A stretch of DNA of 64,000 nt, taken from contig CAJXOG010000001.1 of NCBI GenBank assembly GCA_913057775.1, positions 186,001-250,000 on the forward strand, in the 5' to 3' direction. The notes beneath the pieces were generated by a model. The model was not told the origin of the DNA and did no database searches. It saw only the letters and a list, made by a program, of their open reading frames with translations. This document shows positions 35,645 to 44,737 of this stretch, piece after piece; within the stretch, counting starts at the first letter, position 1; the number at the start of each line of letters is the position of its first letter. A program made the position numbers and the translations under genes. Source of the stretch: an uncultured Fodinibius sp. Lineage in GTDB: Bacteria; Bacteroidota; Rhodothermia; Balneolales; Balneolaceae.

Positions 35645-36685
35645 ATGAAGAAATTTAACCTAATACTTTTATCAATACTGGGGATTTTCGCCTTTACTTC
35701 TTGCGATGAAGGAGAAGTGGGGCCTGTAGCTAGCTCTGATCCAGGTTCTCCTGAAATAACGGCTCCTGAATCCGGGCAAAATTATGTTCTCACTGAAGAG
35801 CAAGCAGATGATACATTAATGACAATAGAGTGGACAACACCAGATTATGGTTTCCCCTCTGCTCCGGAATTTATTATTCAAATGGATTCCGCAGGAAATG
35901 ATTTCTCTGATCCTATGGAGTTAGGATCTGTACAGGATAATTCATATTCCCTTACAGTAGGAGGCATGAATGGCATATTACTGGGTGCCGATTTTCCCGG
36001 TGGAGAAGAGGTCGGCATGGATGTAAGAGTGCAGGCTTCTCTATCTGATTCTATGGAGACCCAAGTATCAGAAGCGATTTCATTGGCCTTTACACCGTAT
36101 TCGACCTGTAATTTCTGCCCCGCAATTTATGTCCCTGGTGGCTATCAGGGATGGGATCCGGCAACAGCCCCTGCCCTGAATACAGTCAGTGGTAAGGATG
36201 TCTATGAAGGCTATGTTAATATTGCAGATGCCAATAGTGAGTTTAAGTTTACCGCAGAACGAAATTGGGCTAACGGCGACTGGGGAACCAGTGGAACCGA
36301 GGGTGAGCTTGAATCTCCTGGAAATAATATTGTAGCCGAAGAAGCGGGCTACTATAAAATAAACGTTGACATCAATAACATGTCATATGAACTCCTTAAC
36401 ACCCAATGGGGTATTATTGGAGATGCTACAGCTAATGGCTGGGATTCTGACCAAGATATGACTTATGATTCTGAAACTCAGGTTTGGACTATTACTGCAG
36501 ACCTTACTGTAGGTGAAATGAAGTTCCGAGCTAATGATGCCTGGAACCTTGACTATGGTGATGATGAAGGAGATGGTACACTTGAACAAGGTGGTGGAAA
36601 TATTCCCGTAGATCAAGCCGGCAATTATACTATTACACTTGACTTAAGTGAAGCACCCTATTCGTATGAGCTCAATCAAAACTAA
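35645..36685 (+). CDS. susE: SusE/SusF-like outer-membrane starch-binding lipoprotein
   Basis: The 346-residue lipoprotein has Cys20 in FAFTSCDEGEVG. The start at 35645 is preferred over an in-frame ATG at 35606 because it begins the signal peptide and follows AGAGGAAAATAAG, one of the few good Shine-Dalgarno sites here. An N-terminal SusE domain (about 25-150) is followed by two SusE/F-type carbohydrate-binding modules: about 160-245 (AIYVPGGYQGWDPATA) and 250-345 (WGIIGDATANGWDSDQDM). These modules hold starch at the surface. A terminator follows, closing the susCDE transcript. Confidence 0.88.
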   Translation: MKKFNLILLSILGIFAFTSCDEGEVGPVASSDPGSPEITAPESGQNYVLTEEQADDTLMTIEWTTPDYGFPSAPEFIIQMDSAGNDFSDPMELGSVQDNSYSLTVGGMNGILLGADFPGGEEVGMDVRVQASLSDSMETQVSEAISLAFTPYSTCNFCPAIYVPGGYQGWDPATAPALNTVSGKDVYEGYVNIADANSEFKFTAERNWANGDWGTSGTEGELESPGNNIVAEEAGYYKINVDINNMSYELLNTQWGIIGDATANGWDSDQDMTYDSETQVWTITADLTVGEMKFRANDAWNLDYGDDEGDGTLEQGGGNIPVDQAGNYTITLDLSEAPYSYELNQN

Positions 36686-36706
36686 CCTTTACTAACTCTC
36701 ATTACC

Positions 36707-36741
36707 AAAAGCCCACTCATCCATTTGATGGGTGGGCTTTT
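36707..36741 (+). terminator. Intrinsic terminator after susE
   Basis: AAAAGCCCACTCATC (36707-36721) and GATGGGTGGGCTTTT (36727-36741) pair over 15 positions with one G-U wobble around a 5-nt loop, ending in TTTTATT. The amylase start codon follows only 20 nt later, so the hairpin probably sets a susCDE to amylase expression step-down. Confidence 0.85.
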
Positions 36742-36760
36742 ATTAATTCATCAATTTCTT

Positions 36761-39700
36761 ATGCGACGTATAGCCATTACTCTTCTGTTCATACTGGGAT
36801 TTTTCTCGCTCGTAAATGCCCAGGTTGTTACTACCTCTCCTGAATTCCCCACTCCGGGCGAATCGGTAACTATCACGTTTGATGCTACCGAAGGCACCGG
36901 CGGACTGGAAGGCTATACCGGTGACGTCTATGCCCATACCGGTGTTATTACTGATGAAAGCACTGGTAGCTCAGACTGGAAATATGTCATTGCCGATTGG
37001 GGCGAAAATATTCCCAAAGCACAAATGGAGCGCGATGCAGATAATCCGAATCTTTATACCCTCGAAATAACACCTTCTATCCGAGAATACTACGGCGTAC
37101 CCGAAAGAGAAACTATCGAGCAAATGGCCTTTGTATTTCGAAGCAGTGACGGATCGCAAGAAGGAAAAGCAACGGGCGGCGAAGATATCTTTGCCGAAGT
37201 CTATCAAAATGAATTTAATGTGAGTATTACTTCTCCTGCAGACGATCCCGCCTTTATTTCACAAAACAGTACTGTAACTATTGAAGGTACAGCATCAACT
37301 GATACCGGAAATGAGCAGCTCACGCTTTTTATCGATAATCAGCAGGTAGCTCAAAGCAGTAGCAATTCTATTCAGTATGATTATCAGGCCCAAACCGAAG
37401 GCAATTTGGAATTAAGGCTGGAAGGCACCGACGGCACAAATACCGACCAGGTAACGCAGCAACTTATTGTAAACCCGGAAGTTACCCAACAAGCTCGTCC
37501 ACAGGGTTTGCAAGACGGTATCACCTATGTGGATGACAATACGGTTCGCCTCTCCCTTTTTGCACCCAATAAAGAGTTTGTATACGTAATCGGAGATTTT
37601 ACGAATTGGGAAGTAGACCCCAATTATTTTATGAACAAAGAAGTAGTTAATGATGGCAGTACTTATTTCTGGATTGAACTTGATAAGTCTGATGGCATTT
37701 CTGCAGGTCAAGAATATGGATTCCAATATTTTGTGGATGGCGAAATTCGCGTGGCTGATCCCTACTCCGAAAAGGTACTGCAACCCGACGACCAGTATAT
37801 TAGTGAAGAAACCTATCCGAATTTAAAACCCTATCCAGGTGATCAAACGGATTTTTCGGTGGGCGTTCTACAACCCGGAAAAACGGAGTACCAATGGCAG
37901 CACGGAAACTATGATCGTCCTGACAAAGAAAACCTAGTTGTCTATGAATTACTGGTTCGGGATTTTGTCGAAAATCACAATTACCAAACCTTAACTGACA
38001 CCCTCGATTACCTCGATCGGCTGGGCGTTAATGCTATTGAACTGATGCCGGTGATGGAGTTTGAGGGCAACATCAGCTGGGGCTATAATTCGGCCTTCCT
38101 GTTTGCTACCGACAAGTATTACGGTCCGGCAGATGATCTCAAAAGATTTATAGACGAGGCCCACTCTCGCGGCATGGCGGTCATTTTGGATATCGTGCTA
38201 AACCACGTATATGGACAGTCGCCGTTGGTGCGACTGTGGAACCAGGGTGATTACGGACAACCTACTACCGAAAACCCGTATCTCAATGTCGAATCTCCTA
38301 ATCAAACCTATTCGTGGGGTTATGATTTTAACCACGAGTCACAAGCTACCAAGTACTATGTAGACCGCGTAACCCGCTATTGGCTCGAAGAGTTTAATGC
38401 TGATGGCTACCGGTTCGATTTTACAAAAGGATTTACTCAAAACACCGGGGATGGCTGGGCAAGAGATGAAGACCGCATCCAGCTGCTAAAACGCATGGCA
38501 GATCAGCAGTGGGCCGTGGATGATTCCTCCTATGTAATTCTTGAACACCTAACCGCAAACAGTGAAGAACAAGAGTTGGCTAATTACGGTATGCTGCTTT
38601 GGGGTAATATGCATCACAGTTACAAACAAGCCTCCATGGGATACGAGAGTGACAGTAATTTCTCAGGAGTCTATCATGAGAATAGAAACTGGAATAATGC
38701 TCATTTGGTGGGATATATGGAGAGCCATGATGAGCAGCGTATTATGTACGAAAACCTTAATTTTGGTAATAGTAACAGAAGCGACTCTTATATTTTTTAT
38801 GATATTAAGAGATTAAATACGGCCCTGAACCGCATCAAACTCTCCTCAGCTTTCTTTTTCACCGTGCCCGGACCAAAAATGTTTTGGCAGTTTGGTGAGC
38901 TTGGGTATGAAGTTGATATCAATGAAAACGGTCGTACGGGTGAAAAACCAATACGCTGGGAGTATTTGCAGGATGAAAATAGAAAGAAACTTTACGATAC
39001 CTATAAAGCCCTCATCCGGCTTCGCAATTCGCACGAGGCTTTTACCTCGGAAACCTCCGATGTTACCATGGATGTAAATGGAACCACAAAACGTATATCA
39101 ATCAGCCACCCGAATTTAGAAGTAAGTATAGCCGGTAATTTTGGTGTTTCTGATACCGAAATGCACCCGCAATTTACTCAATCCGGCGACTGGTATGATT
39201 TCTTTTCCGGGGATACGCTGTCGGTAAACAACACCGATACAACGATTGCCATGAGCGCCGGTGAATTTCATATCTATACCACCCAAAAGTTTGAGGCGCC
39301 TGCCGGGGATCTGCTAAGCTTTGTCCCAACACAGATCAATTTGGATATTTCAATGTCGTTTGATAATGCATCTTCACCAGAGGATTACCGATTGGTTGCC
39401 CTGCCCGGCCAAACAGATGAAGCACTTGCGGATGTTTTAAATGGCGATCAAAGTGTTGACTGGCAAGCATACTGGGATAACGGGCAACAAGAAAACTACT
39501 GGGTTAAATATGATGGAAGTTCTACCTTCAACATGAATTCCGGGAATGGCTTTTGGGTCACCAGCAAAGAAGATTTTACCTATAATCAAACGGTTCCAAC
39601 CGTAGAGCTCAATGAAAATAATCAGACTTCTATTCCCCTGCACGATGGATGGAATATTATATCAAATCCCCTGCATACCGATGTGGCATGGAGTCAAGTA

Positions 39701-40600
39701 TCGGCAGCAAACGGTGGCAATCTACAGCCTATATGGAGATTTGACGGATCCTACAGCGAAGCTTCCGATTTTATATCGGCTCGTTCCGGAGAGGCTTTTT
39801 ACTTTTTAAATGACCAAGGGTTAAATGAACTGCTGATACCGTACGAGGAGACTTCATCCAAGAAAAAAACAGAGGTTAAGCAAAATGAAGTTCAGCTCGT
39901 TACCCGAAAGGATGGAGAAAAAACATCTTCAAGTAGTATTACTTTTGTTGACTCCGAACAACCCCATACTGATGCAGTAGCTCCGCCTTCAAGGTTTGAA
40001 GGTACTTCACTGCGGTTTGCTATGGATAAAAATGAGAGGAAATCCTCTCGCATCAGTTCTTTAGCTCATATCTACCGCAACAAAAACAAGCAGGAACATC
40101 AATTAAAAGTCACTCTTTCGGCTACACCCGGAGAACCGGTTTCCATTAGTACGGAAGGATGGAACAACAATCCGGATATACAATTGGCGCTGCTAAATAC
40201 GGATTCCGGCCGTAAATACAATTTAGGGAATGAAAATGAAATAACGATTATCCCCGACAAAGAAAAAACATCAATGCTATTAGTAATTGGGGATACGCGA
40301 TATATCAACGAACAGCAAGAAGAACTTCTGCCCAAGGAAATAACAATAAATCCTAACTATCCCAATCCATTTAATCCATCTACCACCTTGCGATTTTCAC
40401 TGCCGGAACAAACCGAGGTACAAGTACAGGTATATAATGTTCTGGGCCAGCGGGTCAGCACGTTAATCAATAACGAAACCCGTCAAGCCGGTCTGCATAC
40501 TGTTACATTTGATGGGAGTCAACGGGCCAGCGGGATGTATTTCGCTGTTTTCGAGATCGGAAACCGACGGTTTATCCAAAAGATGACTTTAATCAAATAA
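36761..40600 (+). CDS. Large secreted GH13 alpha-amylase with type IX secretion sorting domain
   Basis: The 1279-residue exported amylase starts at 36761, where the signal peptide MRRIAITLLF begins (cleavage near VNAQ). In order: an N-terminal carbohydrate-binding sandwich (about 22-150), an Ig-like domain (155-238), a CBM48-type module (255-350, VYVIGDFTNWE) and a GH13 barrel (about 385-770). The nucleophile is Asp553 (YRFDFTKGF), the acid/base Glu595 (VILEHL) and the stabiliser Asp657 (ESHDEQR). After a linker comes a Por-type sorting domain (about 1195-1279) opening NPNYPNPFNPSTTLRFSLP. It should pass through the outer membrane by T9SS and digest starch outside the cell. It sits 76 bp after susE, past a terminator. 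Confidence 0.92.
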   Translation: MRRIAITLLFILGFFSLVNAQVVTTSPEFPTPGESVTITFDATEGTGGLEGYTGDVYAHTGVITDESTGSSDWKYVIADWGENIPKAQMERDADNPNLYTLEITPSIREYYGVPERETIEQMAFVFRSSDGSQEGKATGGEDIFAEVYQNEFNVSITSPADDPAFISQNSTVTIEGTASTDTGNEQLTLFIDNQQVAQSSSNSIQYDYQAQTEGNLELRLEGTDGTNTDQVTQQLIVNPEVTQQARPQGLQDGITYVDDNTVRLSLFAPNKEFVYVIGDFTNWEVDPNYFMNKEVVNDGSTYFWIELDKSDGISAGQEYGFQYFVDGEIRVADPYSEKVLQPDDQYISEETYPNLKPYPGDQTDFSVGVLQPGKTEYQWQHGNYDRPDKENLVVYELLVRDFVENHNYQTLTDTLDYLDRLGVNAIELMPVMEFEGNISWGYNSAFLFATDKYYGPADDLKRFIDEAHSRGMAVILDIVLNHVYGQSPLVRLWNQGDYGQPTTENPYLNVESPNQTYSWGYDFNHESQATKYYVDRVTRYWLEEFNADGYRFDFTKGFTQNTGDGWARDEDRIQLLKRMADQQWAVDDSSYVILEHLTANSEEQELANYGMLLWGNMHHSYKQASMGYESDSNFSGVYHENRNWNNAHLVGYMESHDEQRIMYENLNFGNSNRSDSYIFYDIKRLNTALNRIKLSSAFFFTVPGPKMFWQFGELGYEVDINENGRTGEKPIRWEYLQDENRKKLYDTYKALIRLRNSHEAFTSETSDVTMDVNGTTKRISISHPNLEVSIAGNFGVSDTEMHPQFTQSGDWYDFFSGDTLSVNNTDTTIAMSAGEFHIYTTQKFEAPAGDLLSFVPTQINLDISMSFDNASSPEDYRLVALPGQTDEALADVLNGDQSVDWQAYWDNGQQENYWVKYDGSSTFNMNSGNGFWVTSKEDFTYNQTVPTVELNENNQTSIPLHDGWNIISNPLHTDVAWSQVSAANGGNLQPIWRFDGSYSEASDFISARSGEAFYFLNDQGLNELLIPYEETSSKKKTEVKQNEVQLVTRKDGEKTSSSSITFVDSEQPHTDAVAPPSRFEGTSLRFAMDKNERKSSRISSLAHIYRNKNKQEHQLKVTLSATPGEPVSISTEGWNNNPDIQLALLNTDSGRKYNLGNENEITIIPDKEKTSMLLVIGDTRYINEQQEELLPKEITINPNYPNPFNPSTTLRFSLPEQTEVQVQVYNVLGQRVSTLINNETRQAGLHTVTFDGSQRASGMYFAVFEIGNRRFIQKMTLIK

Positions 40601-40611
40601 CCAAGAATTTT

Positions 40612-41049
40612 ATGAAACACACGTTCCTAATAACATCAATTGTTTTAACACTCTGTGGATTCTTGATGCTTGTATCCTGTGGTGGTTCATCCACAGGCCC
40701 GGGCAATGGCGGAAATGGTAACGGCAGTGATGAAGCACCTTCCGCGCCTGCGAATTTGGATGGAAATTCCGGAGATCAGGAAATAGAACTAACTTGGGAT
40801 GCTAATAATGAAGATAACCCGGCGGGATATAATCTATACCGTTCTACCAGCGATATCTCTAGCATCTCGGGAATGGATCCCGTCAATGGATCAGATTTGA
40901 TTCAGACTGCTGATTTTACTGACAGCAATTTGGAAAACGGAACTACCTACTACTATCGACTTACAGCCGTTGACGACAACGACAACGAAAGTAGCATGTC
41001 TTCTCAATTGGAGATTACTCCTTTTTCAAATCCACCCGACCACCCATAG
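40612..41049 (+). CDS. Small fibronectin type III lipoprotein
   Basis: The 145-residue lipoprotein has Cys23 in MLVSCGGSS, a Gly/Asn-rich spacer (about 28-40) and one fibronectin type III domain (about 42-138: PSAPANLDGNSGDQEIELTW, AGYNLYRSTS, TTYYYRLTAVDDNDNES). It has no catalytic motif. It follows the amylase by 11 bp and precedes the SusA-like GH13, so it is likely part of the starch locus, perhaps as a surface spacer or binding partner. Its function is unknown. Confidence 0.75.
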   Translation: MKHTFLITSIVLTLCGFLMLVSCGGSSTGPGNGGNGNGSDEAPSAPANLDGNSGDQEIELTWDANNEDNPAGYNLYRSTSDISSISGMDPVNGSDLIQTADFTDSNLENGTTYYYRLTAVDDNDNESSMSSQLEITPFSNPPDHP

Positions 41050-41181
41050 TTGGTATTTCCATAGTTAAAATTGGCACTACTCGTAATCTGTTTTAAAAAA
41101 GTGGGTTCAAAGATGTTGTATATTTTTATATCAAGATCATTTTTGGTAAGTATAAACTCATCAAACTTGTCCGGTAATATT

Positions 41182-43035
41182 ATGAAAACCAATATTCGCT
41201 CTTTATTTATATCATTTTTCTTCACACTCTTTTTTTTCGGATCCCTCAGCGCCCAAGATTACGCCATCGAGCGCGTGGAACCCCTACACTGGTGGGTCGG
41301 AATGGAAAATCCCGAACTTCAGGTTTTGATCTACGGGGAAGATATTGGCGACCTCTCTCCCGCCGTTGATTATGAGGGAGTGACAATAAAACGTATCCAA
41401 AAAGTTGAAAACGACAACTACCTGTTTGTCTATCTGAATATCTCCCACCAAACAGAACCTGGTACTTTTGATATAACCTTGTCCAAAGACGGGCAACAAA
41501 TACTAAGTTATGACTACGAGCTCAAAGAGCGGAAAAAGAACTCCACTTCACGCGAAGGATTCAATTCTTCTGATGTGATATATCTGATTACTCCGGATCG
41601 ATTTGCCAATGGAAATCCTCAAAATGATGAGCTTGAAGGTTATGCCGACTCCCTGGATCTTGAAGATGATTACGGACGTCACGGCGGGGATATTCAAGGC
41701 ATTATTGATCATCTGGATTATATCGAACAAATGGGATTTACGGCTATTTGGCTAAATCCTATCTTGGAAAATGCCATGCCGGAAGCTTCCTATCACGGTT
41801 ATGCCACTACCGATTATTACAAAGTGGATCCACGGTTTGGCAGCAATGAGCTCTATAAAAAGCTAAGTGAAGAAGCTGAAAAACGGGGTATCAAGCTTAT
41901 CAAGGATATGATTACAAATCACTCCGGTTCCAATCACTGGTGGATGGATGACCTGCCGACGGACGATTGGGTGCATCATTCTGATGATTACCAGGAAACG
42001 ACTCACCGACGGGTGACTTTACAGGATCCCTATGCTTCGAATATTGATAAAAAGAGATTTACTAATGGGTGGTTTGTACGATCAATGCCGGACCTTAACC
42101 AAAGCAATCCACTGCTGGCTGACTACCTGATCTACAATAGCATTTGGTGGATTGAATATGCTAATCTCGACGGTATCCGTCACGATACGCATCCCTACCC
42201 CGGACAAGAATTTACCGAGAAGTGGACCTGCCGCATTATGGAAGAATATCCGAACTTCAATATCGTGGGCGAAGAATGGAGCGTAGATCCGCTTGTGATC
42301 TCGAAATGGCAGCGTGGAAATGATATGCCTACTGATTTTGGATCCTGTCTGCCAAGCCTGATGGACTTTCCCATCCAGACCTCCCTCGTTGAGTCTCTAA
42401 CTGAAGAGAATGGCAGCTTTCAAAATGTTTACGAAACGCTGACATTTGACTATGCCTATGCTGATCCATTTAACATGGTATTATTTCCCGATAATCATGA
42501 CATGGATCGCTTCTATCGACAGGTAAATAAGGATTTTGACCTGTATAAAATGGGATTGGCTTATATTATGACCATGCGCGGTATCCCCCAATTTTATTAT
42601 GGTACAGAGCTATTAATGAGCAACGAAAAGGAACACGATCACGGGCAGATCCGCGAGGATTTCCCAGGTGGATGGGAAAATGATACCAAAAATGGCTTTA
42701 CTGGGGAAGGATTATCTGATAAACAAAAAGAAGCCCAATCATATGTAAAAAAGTTGGTCAACTGGCGGAAAGATAATCCCGTTATTCACGACGGAAAACT
42801 GATGCAGTACGCTCCTAAGCATGATGGCGTTTATGTGTATTTCCGTTACAACGAAGAAAAATCGGTAATGGTAGCATTTAATAAAAGCGAAGATACTGCT
42901 CCATTAAATACCGATTACTACTACGAGAGACTGGATGGTTATACAGCAGGAACTGATGTGATTACGAATAACACTTATCAACTGGATGCTCTCAAAATTC
43001 CTGCTCGTTCGGTTCTGATACTGGAATTAGAATAA
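41182..43035 (+). CDS. susA: GH13 neopullulanase/cyclomaltodextrinase-like enzyme (SusA-like)
   Basis: The 617-residue exported enzyme starts at 41182, where the signal peptide begins (ending SLSAQ near residue 25); upstream in-frame ATGs add no signal-like sequence. An N-terminal CBM34/CMD-type domain (about 26-115: HWWVGMENPELQVLIYG) is followed by the GH13 barrel. The nucleophile is Asp335 (GIRHDTHPYP), the acid/base Glu364 (IVGEEWS) and the stabiliser Asp440 (PDNHDMDRF). This combination with HWWVGM is typical of SusA-like periplasmic enzymes that split imported malto-oligosaccharides. It is last in the plus arm of the locus. Confidence 0.92.
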   Translation: MKTNIRSLFISFFFTLFFFGSLSAQDYAIERVEPLHWWVGMENPELQVLIYGEDIGDLSPAVDYEGVTIKRIQKVENDNYLFVYLNISHQTEPGTFDITLSKDGQQILSYDYELKERKKNSTSREGFNSSDVIYLITPDRFANGNPQNDELEGYADSLDLEDDYGRHGGDIQGIIDHLDYIEQMGFTAIWLNPILENAMPEASYHGYATTDYYKVDPRFGSNELYKKLSEEAEKRGIKLIKDMITNHSGSNHWWMDDLPTDDWVHHSDDYQETTHRRVTLQDPYASNIDKKRFTNGWFVRSMPDLNQSNPLLADYLIYNSIWWIEYANLDGIRHDTHPYPGQEFTEKWTCRIMEEYPNFNIVGEEWSVDPLVISKWQRGNDMPTDFGSCLPSLMDFPIQTSLVESLTEENGSFQNVYETLTFDYAYADPFNMVLFPDNHDMDRFYRQVNKDFDLYKMGLAYIMTMRGIPQFYYGTELLMSNEKEHDHGQIREDFPGGWENDTKNGFTGEGLSDKQKEAQSYVKKLVNWRKDNPVIHDGKLMQYAPKHDGVYVYFRYNEEKSVMVAFNKSEDTAPLNTDYYYERLDGYTAGTDVITNNTYQLDALKIPARSVLILELE

Positions 43036-43064
43036 AAGTATAGTTCTCAAAACCTCTTTGAATA

Positions 43065-43087
43065 CCCGGAACCTGCAAAGTTCCGGG
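43065..43087. terminator. Stem-loop between convergent GH13 and MFS genes
   Basis: CCCGGAAC (43065-43072) and GTTCCGGG (43080-43087) form a perfect 8-bp stem with a 7-nt loop, 30 nt after the plus-strand stop and 44 nt after the minus-strand stop. No T-run follows on either strand, so terminator function is only likely by position. Confidence 0.45.
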
Positions 43088-43130
43088 CAACGGCGTTACC
43101 CTTCAATTAAATATAATATCTTCAGGATTA

Positions 43131-44693
43131 TTACGCCGGTTCAACGGCCTCCGGTTCATTCATTTCCCGAGCAGCTTTATCATCCACAAAAATCATCATT
43201 AGAGCGGCAAATGCCATTGCTCCTCCTCCTGCTATCAGTGCGAAAATAGCTTCGCCGTTAAATAGATTTCTGAGCATAGTTCCCAAAATACTGGCTGCCA
43301 CAATTTGGGGTATTACGATAAAGAAATTAAACAATCCCATATAAACGCCCATCTTCTTGGCTGGAATTGCTCCCGAAAGAATAGCATAAGGCATGGCCAA
43401 TATACTGCCCCAGGCAACACCGATTCCCAGCATCGGCAGAATAAGCATCATGGGATCGCTTATTAAATAAATACTTGCCAGACTTGCTCCACCAATCAAC
43501 AACGAAACTGCATGCACAATCTTACGGCTTGTCAGTTTTGCAAAATATGGCAATGCAAAAGCTATAATGGCAGCAAAACCATTGTATATAGCAAAAAGAA
43601 TGCCTACCCAATCAGCCCCTTCATTATAGAGCACTGAAGTCGTATCACTTGTACCATACACATGGGATGTTACCGCAGCAGTGGTATAGATCCACATCGC
43701 AAAAAGGGCAAACCAAGAAAAGAACTGTACGGCAGAAAGTTGAACCATGGTCTTGGGCATACTTAAAAAATCGGAAACCACTACCACTAATCCATGTTCA
43801 TTTTTACCCAACGTCTTTTGCATAAACCCGGCCACGGCCATTACCAATCCGAATACCGCTACGCCAATGCTGAATATATATAACTCTTGCTCAAAATTAG
43901 CCCCATAAATATAATAGGTCAATGCAAGTCCAACAGCAATTAAGATGCCACCAATCGTATATTTACGTCGGGCATTACCAGTATCAACCTCCCCCTTTTT
44001 AGCAGCATCAATAATTGATCCTTCTCCGGGCTCATTTTCTGAATACCGCTCAAGCTCTTCGGGCGGATACTCTTCAGTAGTCCAAACGGTCCATAAAACG
44101 GCTCCCAAGAAGGTAGCGGCACCGATGTAAAACGACCACTGTACTGCCGATGGGATTTCACCGGGAGCAGCGGTATTTGCCAATCCCACCCAGTTTGTCA
44201 TGATATACGGTAATGCTGATGCAATAACAGCTCCCGTACCAATAAAGAAAGTCTGCATGGCAAAGCCCTTGGTATGCTGATCGGCAGGAAGCATATCGCC
44301 AACAAAAGCACGAAAAGGCTCCATCGAAATGTTGATAGAGGCATCCATTATCCACAGCATACCAGCCGCCACCCATAGTACTGGAGAGTTGGGCATAATA
44401 ATCAGCGCCAGTGACGCAAATATGGCTCCAAACAAGAAATACGGTCTTCGACGTCCCAGACTGTTCCAGGTTCTATCACTAAGATGACCAATAATCGGCT
44501 GCACCACCAGACCCGTAACTGGAGCAGCAATCCAGAGAATAGGAATATCATCTACACTGGCACCCAGAGTTTCGAAGATACGGCTGACGTTCGCGTTTTG
44601 TAGGGCAAATCCAAATTGAATGCCTAAAAACCCAAAACTCATATTCCATATTTCCCAAAAACTCAGTTTGGGCTTTTCGTTTTTCTTATTCAT
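43131..44693 (-). CDS. MFS sugar transporter, SLC45/GPH-like (probably maltose)
   Basis: The 520-residue inner-membrane carrier has about 12 transmembrane helices. The cytoplasmic loop HLSDRTWNSLGRRRPY is the hallmark of the sucrose/maltose-type branch of the major facilitator superfamily, which drives uptake with protons. A large charged central loop (about 200-240: EEYPPEELERYSENEPGEG) separates the halves. As last gene of the lacI-pgmB-GH65-GH13-MFS arm, it most likely brings maltose or short malto-oligosaccharides into the cytoplasm for phosphorolysis. The substrate is inferred. Confidence 0.88.
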   Translation of the reverse strand: MNKKNEKPKLSFWEIWNMSFGFLGIQFGFALQNANVSRIFETLGASVDDIPILWIAAPVTGLVVQPIIGHLSDRTWNSLGRRRPYFLFGAIFASLALIIMPNSPVLWVAAGMLWIMDASINISMEPFRAFVGDMLPADQHTKGFAMQTFFIGTGAVIASALPYIMTNWVGLANTAAPGEIPSAVQWSFYIGAATFLGAVLWTVWTTEEYPPEELERYSENEPGEGSIIDAAKKGEVDTGNARRKYTIGGILIAVGLALTYYIYGANFEQELYIFSIGVAVFGLVMAVAGFMQKTLGKNEHGLVVVVSDFLSMPKTMVQLSAVQFFSWFALFAMWIYTTAAVTSHVYGTSDTTSVLYNEGADWVGILFAIYNGFAAIIAFALPYFAKLTSRKIVHAVSLLIGGASLASIYLISDPMMLILPMLGIGVAWGSILAMPYAILSGAIPAKKMGVYMGLFNFFIVIPQIVAASILGTMLRNLFNGEAIFALIAGGGAMAFAALMMIFVDDKAAREMNEPEAVEPA

Positions 44694-44737
44694 AGCATCA
44701 CTATTTAAATATCAAATTAGCGTAACCCCAAAGGAAA

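Noticed and set aside
41066-41085. TTGGCAC as a sigma-54 promoter before the SusA-like GH13
   Set aside because: The GC-containing -12 half at the required spacing is absent.
43058-43095. A possible family of small GCAG/AGTTCC palindromes shared by this stem-loop and the pyrE terminator
   Set aside because: Similarity is limited to a few bases that any GC-rich terminator stem could share; two cases do not make a repeat family.
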